From: Usitatibacter rugosus
Lineage (GTDB): Bacteria; Pseudomonadota; Gammaproteobacteria; Burkholderiales; Usitatibacteraceae
DNA length: 64,000 bases
NCBI RefSeq assembly: GCF_013003965.1
Contig: NZ_CP053069.1
Location: 2,015,419-2,079,418 of the forward strand
Direction of reading: 5' to 3'
Positions 1 through 11,637 of this stretch are shown here, one piece after another. Position 1 is the stretch's first letter; every line of letters begins with the position of its first letter. The notes below the pieces were generated by a model. It searched no databases and had not been told where the DNA came from. It worked only from the letters and a program-made list of their open reading frames with translations. A program made the position numbers and the translations under genes.

Positions 1-1751
1 GCCGCATTGCCCGCAAGGCGGAGCTGGTGGATATCGGTCGTGTAGAACGACGTGTCTCCGCCCGTCACGCCCTCCGGGAGGGACGTGTAGCGCGAGCTCG
101 CCAGGAACAGGTTGCCCGAGGAGACGTAGAGCGCGTCGGCCTGGCCGAGCAGGCCCACGGAGCTCACCGCCTGCGTGGCGAGGTCGATCGTCGTGACCGC
201 GATGATCGCGGAGACGGGCGCACGTGCACCCTGCGGCGGGCTGTAGAGCGAGCGCGCGTCGACGAGCAGGTTGGGGGCACCGTTCTGGATGCGAATCTTC
301 GGGAGCAAGTCCTCGAGGGGCGTCGCGGCGGCCAGCGCGAGATCGGCCGGATTGTTCGGCGGGGAATAGCGAATCCCGGCGACGCTCGGCGCGTGGCGCG
401 TGACGAGATAGAGTCGATCGCCGATCCGGCGCGTGCTGAGGACGTGGCCGTCGATCTGCGCGTGCCACTGCGACTTCGGCAAGCCGTCGGCCCCCGCCTG
501 CAGGATCTCGACGCGCGTCGTGCCGCCGAGCCACGATCCGGGAAACATCCAGGTGGGCGACTTGCCCGAGAACGGAACCGATCCCGTCACGGCGACGATC
601 CGGCCACTGTCGACATAAAGGGCCGCACTGTAGGCCCGCTCCGTGGCACCCGCGGCGAGATCGACCTTGCCCACGATGGACAGCGCCTTCCCCCCGTCAT
701 CGATGCGTGCCACGCGCAACACGGATACGCGCTGCGTGATGGATCCGGCGTACTCCGGATTCACCGGCGCCTCGGCGAACGTGTAGACGTAGCGTCCATC
801 CGACTTCACGAGGTCGCCCTCGTCGACATCGGCTTCCTGCAGGTTGGTCGTGGAGAACGGGGCCGCGGGTGCGGGCGCCGAGAAATCGCCGGGGCTCGGA
901 GGCGAATTGAGGATTCCGGCGACGAGGTAGGCCTTCAGGGCCGCGTCGCTGTCCACGCGCGCGAGCTGGCGATCGGCCGGACGCGTCGATGCGGGGCGGC
1001 CGAGTTGCTTCACCGGGGCGCCGTCCATCCCGACGCCGTCGGCCATCGGCACCGACACCTGGTTGCGAAGCACCAGGGCCGATTCGCCGTTGAAGGCGTA
1101 CGCGATGCGGCCGGCAGGCCTGTTGATCGAAGGCGTGTAGGCGCAGGTCGGGCAAGCGCCGGTCGCCGAGATCACCGCGAAGCTGTTGTCGGCATTGCGG
1201 TCGAAGCCCGAGTACCAGGTGGGCGCGCCCGTCGGGTCGTAGGTGTAGAGCACGCCGCCCTGGATGTCGCCCTGCTGCGTGAACGTGAGGCCCCAGCCCG
1301 AGTTCGCGGGATTGAAGTACGAGCCGGAGTGGTCGATCTCGTTGGGAACGCCCGATTGGATGAACGGCTCGATGTCGATCGTGCCGCTGGCGCCGGCGAT
1401 CGTGAAGTCGAGCGTGAGCTTCTCGGGATGGCGGATCGTGACCTTGAACGTGCCCGCCTGGACAGGCGCCTGCTTACGGCCCTCGGTCCAGCGGTGCTTC
1501 ATCAGCGGCCATGTGCTGCCGTCGAGGGGACCTTGCGCCGTGTACCAGATGGCGCGGCCGTCGGCTTCGTAGGTGTACCAGGTGGCCGCACCCGTCTCGC
1601 CCACGTTGAAGAGCTCGAGGCCCATGCCCGGACGCTGCGAATTCCACCAGAGCCCCTGCGTGAAGGGCGAGCGCTCCGCGAGGGTGGCGGAAAACGCGCT
1701 GAACGAGGCGGCGAGGGCGAGGAAACCGGCGACTAAGTGCTTGTAGGACAA
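1..1751 (-). CDS. Secreted C-terminal beta-propeller domain protein, 3' end outside window
   Basis: The gene runs leftward off the window, so its C-terminus is missing. The reading frame opens with TTG at 1751 behind a GGGAGAAG ribosome site, and the first residues (MSYKHLVAGFLALAASFSA) form a signal peptide. An N-terminal region rich in Trp/Tyr (WWNSQRPGMGLELF, then WYTYEADGRAIWYT) is followed by the line STTNLQEADVDEGDLVKSDG, the hallmark of the secreted beta-propeller family PF09826, and by GDTSFYTTDIHQLRL near the edge. The function of this family is unknown; extracellular binding or enzymatic roles are guesses. It lies 34 bases downstream of the enoyl-CoA hydratase gene and could be read from the same transcript. 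There is no ATG near the signal peptide, so the TTG start is inferred from that peptide and the ribosome site. Confidence 0.75.
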   Translation of the reverse strand, partial: MSYKHLVAGFLALAASFSAFSATLAERSPFTQGLWWNSQRPGMGLELFNVGETGAATWYTYEADGRAIWYTAQGPLDGSTWPLMKHRWTEGRKQAPVQAGTFKVTIRHPEKLTLDFTIAGASGTIDIEPFIQSGVPNEIDHSGSYFNPANSGWGLTFTQQGDIQGGVLYTYDPTGAPTWYSGFDRNADNSFAVISATGACPTCAYTPSINRPAGRIAYAFNGESALVLRNQVSVPMADGVGMDGAPVKQLGRPASTRPADRQLARVDSDAALKAYLVAGILNSPPSPGDFSAPAPAAPFSTTNLQEADVDEGDLVKSDGRYVYTFAEAPVNPEYAGSITQRVSVLRVARIDDGGKALSIVGKVDLAAGATERAYSAALYVDSGRIVAVTGSVPFSGKSPTWMFPGSWLGGTTRVEILQAGADGLPKSQWHAQIDGHVLSTRRIGDRLYLVTRHAPSVAGIRYSPPNNPADLALAAATPLEDLLPKIRIQNGAPNLLVDARSLYSPPQGARAPVSAIIAVTTIDLATQAVSSVGLLGQADALYVSSGNLFLASSRYTSLPEGVTGGDTSFYTTDIHQLRLAGNA

Positions 1752-1785
1752 GGGCTTCTCCCGCGTTCAGGGGAACGCAAGGATT

Positions 1786-2586
1786 CTACTCGGACGCGGG
1801 TTCCTCGGGGACCCAGGACGCTTTTCGCTTCTCGAGGAAGGCGCCGATGCCTTCCTTGCCCTCGGGCGAGGTGCGGATGCGGGCGATGCGGTCGGCCGTG
1901 TCCTGGAGGATCTCGCTGTGCATCGGGCGGTTCGCCACGGAGCGGATGAGGTCCTTCGCTTCGCGCTGAGCGACCGGGCCTGCGAGCAGCAGGGCATCGA
2001 CGATCGTGCCCACCTTGTCGTCGAGGTCGTTGTCGTCGCCGGCGAGGTCGTGGATGAGACCCATGCGGTAGGCGTCGGCGGCCGGGAAGCGCTCGGCAGT
2101 GAGGAAATAGCGGCGCGCGTTCTTCGCGCCGATGGCGGCGACCACGTACGGAGAGATGACGGCGGGGATGAGGCCCAGCTTCACCTCGGTGAGCGCGAAC
2201 TCGACGTTCTGCGTGGCGACCGCGACGTCGCAGCAGGCGACGAGGCCGACACCGCCTCCGAAGGCGTTGCCGTGCACGCGCGCGACGGTGGGCTTGCGAA
2301 GGTGGTCGAGCGTGCGCATCAGCGTGCCGAGTGCCATGGCGTCGCGCAGGTTCTCGTCCTTCGAATAGCCCGAGGCTCGCTTCATCCAGTCCAGGTCGGC
2401 GCCGGCGGAGAAGGACTTGCCGGTCGCGGAGAGCACGACCACGCGCACGCCGTCTTCGGCTTCCATCGAGCGCAGGGCTTCGGTGAGCTCGCCGATCACG
2501 ACGTCGTCGAACGCGTTGTGGCGCTCGGGCTTGTTCAGGGTGACCAGGCCGACCGGGCCCTGGCGTTCGATGGCGATCGTGGACAT
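1786..2586 (-). CDS. liuC: Enoyl-CoA hydratase, probable methylglutaconyl-CoA hydratase
   Basis: A 266-residue crotonase-fold enzyme. The N-terminal MSTIAIERQGPVGLVTLNKP and the oxyanion-hole segments (SFSAGADLDWMK near 65 and HGNAFGGGVGLVACCDVA near 110) are typical. The C-terminal EGKEGIGAFLEKRKASWVP is the usual crotonase tail. It starts 7 bases after the stop of the methylcrotonyl-CoA carboxylase beta gene, which supports hydration of 3-methylglutaconyl-CoA in leucine degradation (LiuC/AuaH type). The specific substrate is inferred from this context; the fold alone would allow other short enoyl-CoAs. Confidence 0.85.
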   Translation of the reverse strand: MSTIAIERQGPVGLVTLNKPERHNAFDDVVIGELTEALRSMEAEDGVRVVVLSATGKSFSAGADLDWMKRASGYSKDENLRDAMALGTLMRTLDHLRKPTVARVHGNAFGGGVGLVACCDVAVATQNVEFALTEVKLGLIPAVISPYVVAAIGAKNARRYFLTAERFPAADAYRMGLIHDLAGDDNDLDDKVGTIVDALLLAGPVAQREAKDLIRSVANRPMHSEILQDTADRIARIRTSPEGKEGIGAFLEKRKASWVPEEPASE

Positions 2587-2593
2587 GGCGTTC

Positions 2594-4257
<1,664 letters not shown>

Positions 4258-4258
<1 letters not shown>

Positions 4259-4995
4259 CAGGCGACTCCGCGCTCTTGGCGCGCGAGCTTCACCCATTCC
4301 TGCTCGGACTCGAGCGCGGAGCGGCGTCCATTCTTGGCGATGAGGTCGAAGAGCTCGTTGGCCTTCGCTTCGTCGCCGAGGCGCTTCAGCAACGCGGCGT
4401 AGCGGTACTTGGCTTCGAAGCCGACGTAGTGGGTGCGAAGGTCCTCGTAGACGGCGAGCGCGCGCTGCGTATCGCCCAGGCCGTCGAGCACGCGCGCTTC
4501 CAGGAGGCGAGCTTCCTCGCGGCGGAATTTCGGGTGCGCCTTCGCGAGGCGCTGCAGGATCTCCTCGGCCTGGCGGTGGCGCCCGTCGTAGAAATACGCA
4601 CGAGCGCAGGCGAAGAGGACCCGCGGGTCGTTGGCGTGCGGGCCTTCGAGGCAGCCTTCGTAGAGGCGGATCGCTTCGTCGAACATGCCTTTCTCGAGGC
4701 ACTCGTCGGCCAGGGCCGCGCGATTGTCGACGCTCGCCGTCACGGCGGCTTCCTCGGCGCGGCGCTTCAATTCGCCGTCGGGATTCAGCGCCTTGGCGAT
4801 GTCGTGGATGCGCTTGCGAAGGTCCCGCTCCTCGCGCGAACTGGGGAAGACCTCGATGAAGTAGTAGGCGAGGCAGCCGACCACCGGGGCCAGGATGATG
4901 ATCATGATCCATTTCGCGCCACGGCCGGTCCTGAGCGCGTGGAAGGCGAACGAGAACTGGATGATCGCCATGAGGATGTAGAGGACTCGAGCCAT
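4258..4995 (-). CDS. Membrane-anchored tetratricopeptide-repeat protein
   Basis: 245 residues. Two hydrophobic segments at the N-terminus (about 1-18 and 28-48, the second reading [20 protein letters not shown]) resemble the N-terminal module seen in front of some phospholipase-D-like proteins. From about residue 90 on there are helical tetratricopeptide-type repeats (for example [18 protein letters not shown] and [18 protein letters not shown]). The repeats probably face the cytoplasm and act as a scaffold. The gene starts 4 bases after the stop of the upstream membrane protein and its stop overlaps the liuB start, so it is translationally coupled to the carboxylase subunit. Its role in the cluster is unknown. 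Confidence 0.75.
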
Positions 4996-4999
4996 GGGC

Positions 5000-5455
5000 T
5001 TATTTTTTTCGTTCGAAGGGCCGGTAGGAGAGGCGAAGTGCGATGGTAACGACGGTCGCGCCGAGAAACCAGCGCGTCTCGCCGCCGAGGATCAGGTGCA
5101 GCACGCCGAAGGCCTGCGGCAGCTCGGCGAGCGCTCCGCCCACGCGCAGCGCCCGCATGAGCACCGGGCGGATGGTGGGGTCGGGCACGCCGCCGTTGGC
5201 CTGCATCGCGGCACGGTCCACGTGGAGCACGTGCGCGAAGTTGCGCAGGTAGAGCATCGCGGGAATGATCGCCGCGGTCGCCGCATAGAGCGCGTAGAGC
5301 GGCCAGTTGATGCCGCCGTCGCTTCCCGGCGCCCTGGGCATGGCGCCCGATTTGAAGAACATGAGCACCGCGCCCGCGAGGACGACGGTTCCGATCATCT
5401 GGACGAGCCAGGCGTTGACGAGCGCCTGGTTGGGGTTCGCCGCGTTCGTGGCCAT
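5000..5455 (-). CDS. Small integral membrane protein of unknown function
   Basis: 151 residues, beginning MATNAANPNQALVNAWLVQM. It has four predicted hydrophobic segments (near 18-36, 48-70, 100-118 and 122-140) and a basic tail, YRPFERKK. The start at 5455 lies 8 bases after the stop of the acyl-CoA dehydrogenase, and the stop lies 4 bases before the start of the TPR protein. I do not recognise a named family. The tight spacing suggests it belongs to the acyl-CoA operon, perhaps together with the TPR protein that follows. Confidence 0.65.
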   Translation of the reverse strand: MATNAANPNQALVNAWLVQMIGTVVLAGAVLMFFKSGAMPRAPGSDGGINWPLYALYAATAAIIPAMLYLRNFAHVLHVDRAAMQANGGVPDPTIRPVLMRALRVGGALAELPQAFGVLHLILGGETRWFLGATVVTIALRLSYRPFERKK

Positions 5456-5463
5456 GGCGTGGC

Positions 5464-6621
<1,158 letters not shown>

Positions 6622-6626
6622 CGTCG

Positions 6627-6872
6627 TCAGTTCGTCTTCTCGGCCTTCTCGACGGACTCGAGGGCCTTCTTGTTGAGGTCTTCCTGCATGCCCTTGGCCT
6701 GCTCGAGGGCCTTCACCGCGTCGCCGCCGTAGGCGCGCTGCTTCGCGCGCTCCGTGGCTTCGCGCTGCTCCGTGGCCGCGTCCACCTTCGGCGGCGGCGG
6801 CTTGTTGCATCCGCCCACGACGATCGCGGCACCCGTGGCGACGAGCAGCAGCGCCCGCGGCGAGCGCAGCAT
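6627..6872 (-). CDS. Small lipoprotein
   Basis: 81 residues. The N-terminal [19 protein letters not shown] is followed by a lipobox ending GGC at about residue 22, so the mature protein should be lipid-anchored. The rest is short, charged and helical ([20 protein letters not shown]), probably a coiled coil. Its start overlaps the stop of the TfoX-C gene by one base (TGATG), and it ends 5 bases before the acyl-CoA dehydrogenase start. No family is recognised. Confidence 0.65.
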   Translation of the reverse strand: MLRSPRALLLVATGAAIVVGGCNKPPPPKVDAATEQREATERAKQRAYGGDAVKALEQAKGMQEDLNKKALESVEKAEKTN

Positions 6873-7165
6873 CAGGTCCTCGCGGCCTTCACGCGCTGCC
6901 GGATGTCGGCGCGCACGCGAGGCGGCAGGTGGTTCCAGCGCACGCCCGCGACGGCGCCGGCAAGCGCCAGGCAGGCGGGCACGCCGTCGCGCTCGGGATT
7001 GACCCGGCGAAGCTGCAGCCAGGCATCCCAGAAGCCGACGCGCATCAGGGCTTCGAGCGAGTCGATGCCCACGCCGCGAAGCTCCGAGGCGAGGGTGGGC
7101 CCGATGTTCGGCGTGCGCTCGATCGGGGTGGGGGTCGTAGTGGTATTGGTCGTTGTGGTCGTCAT
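6872..7165 (-). CDS. TfoX C-terminal domain protein
   Basis: 97 residues. After a Thr-rich lead ([19 protein letters not shown]) comes [20 protein letters not shown] and [20 protein letters not shown], matching the helix-hairpin-helix-like C-terminal domain of TfoX/Sxy (PF04994). The N-terminal TfoX domain is absent, so a role in competence is not implied. Stand-alone TfoX-C proteins are common and functionally obscure. The gene starts 2 bases after the thiolase stop. Confidence 0.7.
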   Translation of the reverse strand: MTTTTTNTTTTPTPIERTPNIGPTLASELRGVGIDSLEALMRVGFWDAWLQLRRVNPERDGVPACLALAGAVAGVRWNHLPPRVRADIRQRVKAART

Positions 7166-7167
7166 GT

Positions 7168-8346
7168 CTACAGGATCTCCAGGGCAATGGCGGTGGCCTC
7201 ACCGCCTCCAATGCACAGCGCCGCGACGCCTTTCTTTCCGCCGCGCTGCTTCAACGCGTAGATCAAGGTCGTGATGATGCGGGCTCCCGTGGCGCCGATG
7301 GGGTGGCCCAGGGCCACCGCGCCGCCGTTCACGTTCACCTTGTCGTGCGGGATTCCTACGTCCTTCATCGCGGCCATGGTGACCACGGCGAAGGCTTCGT
7401 TCACTTCGAACAGGTCGACGTCGCCGGCCTTCCAGCCCGCCTTGTCGAGGACTTTCTTGATCGCGCCCACGGGAGCGGTCGTGAACCACTCCGGCTCGTG
7501 CGCGTTCGATGCATAGGCGACGATCCTCGCGAGCGGCTTCGTGCCTCGCTTCTTCGCTTCGCTCTCCGTCATCATCACCAGAGCCGCGGCGCCGTCGGAG
7601 ATCGACGAGGAGGTGGCGGCCGTCACGGTGCCGTCCTTGTTGAAGGCGGGACGAAGCGTCGGGATCTTGTCCACGTTCACGGCGAAGGGCGTCTCGTCGT
7701 CGGAGACGATCTCGTTGCCCTTGCGGCCTTCCACCGTCACCGGGGCGATCTCGTCCTTGAAGGCGCCCGACTTCACGGCGGCCAGCGCCCGCTCGGTCGA
7801 GGTCTTCGAGTACTGGTCCATCTGCTCGCGCGTGAAGCCGTACTTGGCGGCCGTCGCGTCGGCGAAGGTGCCCATGGGCTTGCCGTCGTAGGCGTTCTCC
7901 AGCCCGTCGAAGGCCATGTGGTCGAGCACCTTCTGGTGGCCGTAGCGATAGCCGCCGCGCGCCTTCGGCAGCAGGTGCGGCGCGTTGGTCATCGATTCCA
8001 TGCCGCCGGCCACGACGATCGTGGCCTGGCCGGAGGACAGCTCGTCGGCGGCCATCATCGCGGCCTTCATGCCCGAGCCGCACATCTTGTTCACGGTGGT
8101 GGCGGGCGTGGACTTGTCCAGCCCGGCGCCGAGCGCGGCCTGGCGGGCGGGCGCCTGGCCCTGGCCCGCGGGGAGTACGCAGCCGAAGATCACGTCGTCG
8201 ACTTCGGTGGGCTTCACGCCCGCCTGCTCGATGGCGGCCTTGATCGCGACCGCACCGAGCTGCGCCGCGGTGACGGAGTTGAACTTGCCCTGCATCGCCC
8301 CGATCGGGGTTCGCTTCGCGGCGACGATGACGATGGATTCAGCCAT
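7168..8346 (-). CDS. Acetyl-CoA C-acetyltransferase (thiolase)
   Basis: A 392-residue thiolase of the biosynthetic/degradative acetoacetyl-CoA type. The nucleophile is Cys89 in NKMCGSGMKA. The conserved His348 in GGAVALGHPIGATGAR and Cys378 in ALCIGGGEATA complete the active site. The start ATG has a strong ribosome site (AAGGAG, 8 bases upstream in CAAGGAGAAACACGTA). In this cluster it could cleave acetoacetyl-CoA, the end product of leucine degradation, to two acetyl-CoA. A role in polyhydroxyalkanoate precursor supply is an alternative. Confidence 0.9.
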   Translation of the reverse strand: MAESIVIVAAKRTPIGAMQGKFNSVTAAQLGAVAIKAAIEQAGVKPTEVDDVIFGCVLPAGQGQAPARQAALGAGLDKSTPATTVNKMCGSGMKAAMMAADELSSGQATIVVAGGMESMTNAPHLLPKARGGYRYGHQKVLDHMAFDGLENAYDGKPMGTFADATAAKYGFTREQMDQYSKTSTERALAAVKSGAFKDEIAPVTVEGRKGNEIVSDDETPFAVNVDKIPTLRPAFNKDGTVTAATSSSISDGAAALVMMTESEAKKRGTKPLARIVAYASNAHEPEWFTTAPVGAIKKVLDKAGWKAGDVDLFEVNEAFAVVTMAAMKDVGIPHDKVNVNGGAVALGHPIGATGARIITTLIYALKQRGGKKGVAALCIGGGEATAIALEIL

Positions 8347-8368
8347 TACGTGTTTCTCCTTGCGTGAT

Positions 8369-9412
8369 TCACCCCGCCACGCAGTGGCGGGTGCTCTCGA
8401 TCCGTGCGGCTTCGGCCCGCGCGGCCTGTGCCGGCAAGCGGATGTCGGGGGATTTGGCGAACGCGAGCACGACCTGGCGCTCGTTCGCTTCCGGCGCGTA
8501 GGGCAGGAAGGCCTTCGTCACGTCGCCGCGGCCGGTGTCGACGTCGAGCATCCCGCCCGGCGCCTTGCACGAGTAGTCGAACGACGCGTAGGCGATGCTG
8601 CGGCGCTCGCGATTCGGGGTGGTGCGGTAGTGGATCGTCGCGGCCTTGAGGTCATAGACGACCTGCCATTGCGTGTGGCCCTTCTGCGCGACCTCGTCCA
8701 GGATCCCGAAGCTGCGCTCGACGGCGCTCTCGGTGGGCTGGGCCTCGTAGGCCTTCACGGCTCGCGCCGCACGGCTGAAGCGCTCGCGCGAGCCCTCGAG
8801 CCCGCGCGGCAGCTCTGCTTTCGGCGTCGTCTTCGCGGCGTATTCGACATCCTCGTCGTAGGGCGTGTTGGCGAGCACGCGCGAGGCGAGCGTCTCGCCG
8901 CGGCGCACGACCATGCGGCCGTTGAGGAACTCCACGACCGCGGTGTCGCCCGAGCGGTCGGCGAGCAGGAAATGCAGCGGGGCGCTGGTGCCGATGCGAA
9001 CGCGCTTGGCGCCCGTTACGGCTTCCTCGACGCTGGCGTAGTTGTCGAGCAGGTACTGGATCCACTCGAGCGAGCCGAGCTGCGGGCGCGAATCGGCCGG
9101 CGGGTACTTGGTGTCCTGCAGCTCCATCAGCTCGACCACGAAGCCGCGCTCGTTCACGCCGCCCATCGGGTTGTCGCGCCCGTACTGGTTGAACGTGACG
9201 CTGCCGTACTTCGAGGTCCAGCGGGCGGCGTTGCGCTCGAGGACCGAGACCTTTTCCACGCCGCGCGCATTCACCAGCACCATGCCTTCGCCGAACGCGT
9301 AGTCGTAGTTGCGGCCGAAGACGAGGCCCTCGGGGCCGCGCACGCAGAACGTGGTGCAGGGCACGGCCGGTAGGGCCGCGCAGAGGGCGAGGGCGCCGAG
9401 CGCGCGTCGCAT
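8369..9412 (-). CDS. Exported linear amide C-N hydrolase (choloylglycine hydrolase family)
   Basis: 347 residues. The start at 9412 gives a signal peptide, MRRALGALALCAALPAVP, followed directly by CTTFCVRG. In Ntn hydrolases of the choloylglycine/penicillin V acylase family (PF02275) the first residue of the mature chain is the Cys nucleophile, here Cys19. VFGRNYDYAFGEG and the conserved GGVNERGFVVE support the family. The natural substrate is an amide such as an acyl-homoserine lactone, N-acyl amino acid or penicillin V, and cannot be chosen from the sequence. Its position 2 bases after the isovaleryl-CoA dehydrogenase gene suggests that it releases an acyl group which the cluster then degrades; this is inference. 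Confidence 0.78.
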   Translation of the reverse strand: MRRALGALALCAALPAVPCTTFCVRGPEGLVFGRNYDYAFGEGMVLVNARGVEKVSVLERNAARWTSKYGSVTFNQYGRDNPMGGVNERGFVVELMELQDTKYPPADSRPQLGSLEWIQYLLDNYASVEEAVTGAKRVRIGTSAPLHFLLADRSGDTAVVEFLNGRMVVRRGETLASRVLANTPYDEDVEYAAKTTPKAELPRGLEGSRERFSRAARAVKAYEAQPTESAVERSFGILDEVAQKGHTQWQVVYDLKAATIHYRTTPNRERRSIAYASFDYSCKAPGGMLDVDTGRGDVTKAFLPYAPEANERQVVLAFAKSPDIRLPAQAARAEAARIESTRHCVAG

Positions 9413-9414
9413 CC

Positions 9415-10581
9415 TCAAACGCTCTCCTCGAAAAGCTCCCGGCCGATCAGCATGCGGCGGATCTCGTTGGTGCCGGCGCCGATGTCGTAGAGCTTGGCGT
9501 CGCGCAGCAGCCGGCCCGCGGGGAACTCGTTGATGTAGCCGTTGCCGCCCAGGCACTGGATCGCTTCCAGCGTGACTGCGACGGCGCTTTCGGAGGCGAA
9601 GAGGATGCAGGCCGCGGCGTCCTTGCGCGCGGCACGACCGCGCCCCTGGTCCAGCGCATTGGCCACGCGGTAGGAGAAAGCGCGCGAGGCCTGGAGCTTC
9701 GTGTACATGTCGGCCACCTTGCCCTGCATGAGGCCGAAGGTGCCGATGGGCTGGCCGAATTGCTTGCGCTCGTGCACGTACGGGAGCACGAGGTCCATCG
9801 CCGATTGCATGATGCCGATCGGGCCGCCGGAGAGGACGGTGCGCTCCGTGTCCAGGCCCTTCATCAGCACCTTGGAGCCGCCGTTCAGCGTGCCGAGGAT
9901 GTTCTCCTCGGGGATCTCGCAGTCCTGGAAGACGAGCTCGCACGTATCCGAGCCGCGCATGCCGAGCTTGTCCAGCTTCTGCGCGGTGGAGAAACCCTTC
10001 ATGCCCTTCTCGACCAGGAAGGCGGTCATCGCCTTGGAGCCCTGGTCCTTCGGCGCCGTGCGCATGTAGACGATCGCGACGTCGGCGTGGGGCCCGTTGG
10101 TGATCCACATCTTGGAGCCGTTGGCGATCCAGCGGTCGCCCTTCTTCTCCGCCTTGCACGCCATGGAGCCCACGACGTCGGAGCCCGCGCCGGGCTCGCT
10201 CATCGCAAGCGCACCGACGAACTCACCCGAGCAGAGCTTCGGCAGGAACTTCGCCCGCTGCTGCTCGTTGCCGTTGAGGTACAAGTTGTTCACGCACAGG
10301 TTGGAGTGCGCTCCGTAGGCGAGGCCCACCGATGCGGAGGCGCGGGAGATCTCCTCCATCGCGACCACGTGGGCGGTGTAGCCCAGGCCGGTGCCGCCGT
10401 ATTCCTCGGGGATCGTCATGCCGAGCAGGCCGAGATCGCCCAACTTGCGCCACATGTCGGCGGGGAACTCGTTCTCGACGTCGATCGCGGCGGCGCGGGG
10501 GGCGAGCTCCGCGTCGCACATGCGCTTCACGGTATCGCGAAGCGCGTCGGTGTCCTCGGTGAGATGCGTATCGAACAACAT
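9415..10581 (-). CDS. liuA: Isovaleryl-CoA dehydrogenase
   Basis: A 388-residue FAD acyl-CoA dehydrogenase catalysing isovaleryl-CoA to 3-methylcrotonyl-CoA. Motifs are [17 protein letters not shown] (near 124-140), [10 protein letters not shown], and [18 protein letters not shown], where Glu246 occupies the catalytic position found in isovaleryl-CoA dehydrogenases rather than the position near the C-terminus. The C-terminal [17 protein letters not shown] has Gly where other dehydrogenases have the catalytic Glu, consistent with that assignment. The upstream 80-base leader (10582-10662) is the only sizeable gap in this operon, so a promoter could lie there. Confidence 0.92.
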   Translation of the reverse strand: MLFDTHLTEDTDALRDTVKRMCDAELAPRAAAIDVENEFPADMWRKLGDLGLLGMTIPEEYGGTGLGYTAHVVAMEEISRASASVGLAYGAHSNLCVNNLYLNGNEQQRAKFLPKLCSGEFVGALAMSEPGAGSDVVGSMACKAEKKGDRWIANGSKMWITNGPHADVAIVYMRTAPKDQGSKAMTAFLVEKGMKGFSTAQKLDKLGMRGSDTCELVFQDCEIPEENILGTLNGGSKVLMKGLDTERTVLSGGPIGIMQSAMDLVLPYVHERKQFGQPIGTFGLMQGKVADMYTKLQASRAFSYRVANALDQGRGRAARKDAAACILFASESAVAVTLEAIQCLGGNGYINEFPAGRLLRDAKLYDIGAGTNEIRRMLIGRELFEESV

Positions 10582-10662
10582 GCACGGCCTCCTCGGGGTC
10601 GGTCCCCGTCTTGCGGGGGTCCTCGGGCGGGCCCCCTCATGGGGAGCGGCCCGGAATAGTAA
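10582..10662. other. GC-rich hairpin leader before liuA
   Basis: This 81-base gap separates the BtrH_N-type gene from liuA. It contains CCCC-TCAT-GGGG (near 10629-10640) and CCCCG-TCTTG-CGGGG (near 10604-10618), both able to form hairpins, and no T-run. The ribosome site GAGGAGG precedes the liuA ATG. A promoter is possible but no convincing -35/-10 pair is visible. Confidence 0.35.
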
Positions 10663-11637
10663 TTATCGCCCAAAAGGGGGTGCTTCTGCAGCGCGGGCCC
10701 CCAGATCGAGCAGCAGGGCCGCTTCCAAATCTGCAATCTTGTCAAGGGCTTGGGCTGCGGCCCGGAGCCGGCCGGGATCGTTATGTACGAAAGCGGACTT
10801 GCAGTCGCCGGCCAGCGACGACCAGTCCGCGGCGAGGGCGCGCATCCGGGGCACGGCCTCGATCGCCGCGAGGCCCGGCAAGGCCGGCGAAACCTGCTGG
10901 AGGAAGTCCGCGTAGAGGCCGCGAAAGCCTCCGCCGCCCGTGCCGCGCTTCTCGATCGACTGGTAGGCGAAGCGCGCGCTCCAGGCCCAGTCCGGGGAGT
11001 CGCTCCACGCCTTGCCGCGGGCCGCGAGACGCTTCATCGCGGGAATGCCGGCGTCGGCATGCGACGGCTCGAGCATCTCGCGGGCCGTGATCGCGATCGA
11101 GCGCGCGATGAGCGCCGCATCCACGCGAAAGTCGATCTTCGGGGCGGAGGCGATGCGATACGGCTCCATCCACGGGCAGCCCTCGCCGACGAGCGCCGCA
11201 CGAAGCGCCTCTGCCGGCACGCGCTGCAGCTCGTGGGAGAACGTATCCGCGATCGTCGCCGTCGTGCCGTCGAAATCCGTGACGACGATGCCGTGCATCG
11301 GGAAATGCACCGGCTCGTAGTACGGGAGATAAGCAATGTCGGTTTGCGCGAGGAGCGGGCGTCCCGCGGCGAGGCTCGCGGTGATCGCTTGCGGATCCCA
11401 GCGGCCCATCCACGCGAGCTCGTGGCCGAAGAGGCGATAGAACTTGCCTTCGAGGTCGAGCGCGCGGCCGTTGAAGCGATGCACCGGCGAGTAGCGGCCG
11501 TCGTCCGTGTACACGAAGCCCAGGCCGCTGCCGAGGCCGAACACCATGGGCTCGGAGGCGCGTGCGCCGTCGAACTTCAGCAGGTCCGCGATCGACGAGG
11601 ACGAGCAGTGTGTCCCGGCGTAGTGGTCGAAGTTTAT
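10663..11637 (-). CDS. BtrH N-terminal domain / DUF4872-type protein with apparent ATA start
   Basis: 324 residues if read from ATA at 11637. The N-terminal stretch [20 protein letters not shown] followed by [16 protein letters not shown] matches the BtrH_N domain (PF14399), which carries a conserved His-Cys pair, here in GTHCSS; the C-terminal half looks like the DUF4872 partner domain. In butirosin biosynthesis BtrH is an acyltransferase; the role here is unknown. No ATG, GTG or TTG precedes the HC motif in frame, and the ATA overlaps the TAA stop of the SDR gene (A-TAA). Alternatives are reinitiation at ATA, a frameshift from the SDR gene, or a later start that would lose the motif. Confidence 0.7.
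   Translation of the reverse strand: MNFDHYAGTHCSSSSIADLLKFDGARASEPMVFGLGSGLGFVYTDDGRYSPVHRFNGRALDLEGKFYRLFGHELAWMGRWDPQAITASLAAGRPLLAQTDIAYLPYYEPVHFPMHGIVVTDFDGTTATIADTFSHELQRVPAEALRAALVGEGCPWMEPYRIASAPKIDFRVDAALIARSIAITAREMLEPSHADAGIPAMKRLAARGKAWSDSPDWAWSARFAYQSIEKRGTGGGGFRGLYADFLQQVSPALPGLAAIEAVPRMRALAADWSSLAGDCKSAFVHNDPGRLRAAAQALDKIADLEAALLLDLGARAAEAPPFGR

Noticed and set aside
27-1736. A long Arg-rich open frame on the plus strand over the beta-propeller gene.
   Set aside because: Composition is an antisense shadow of GC-rich coding DNA; the minus-strand frame gives a signal peptide and the PF09826 hallmark.
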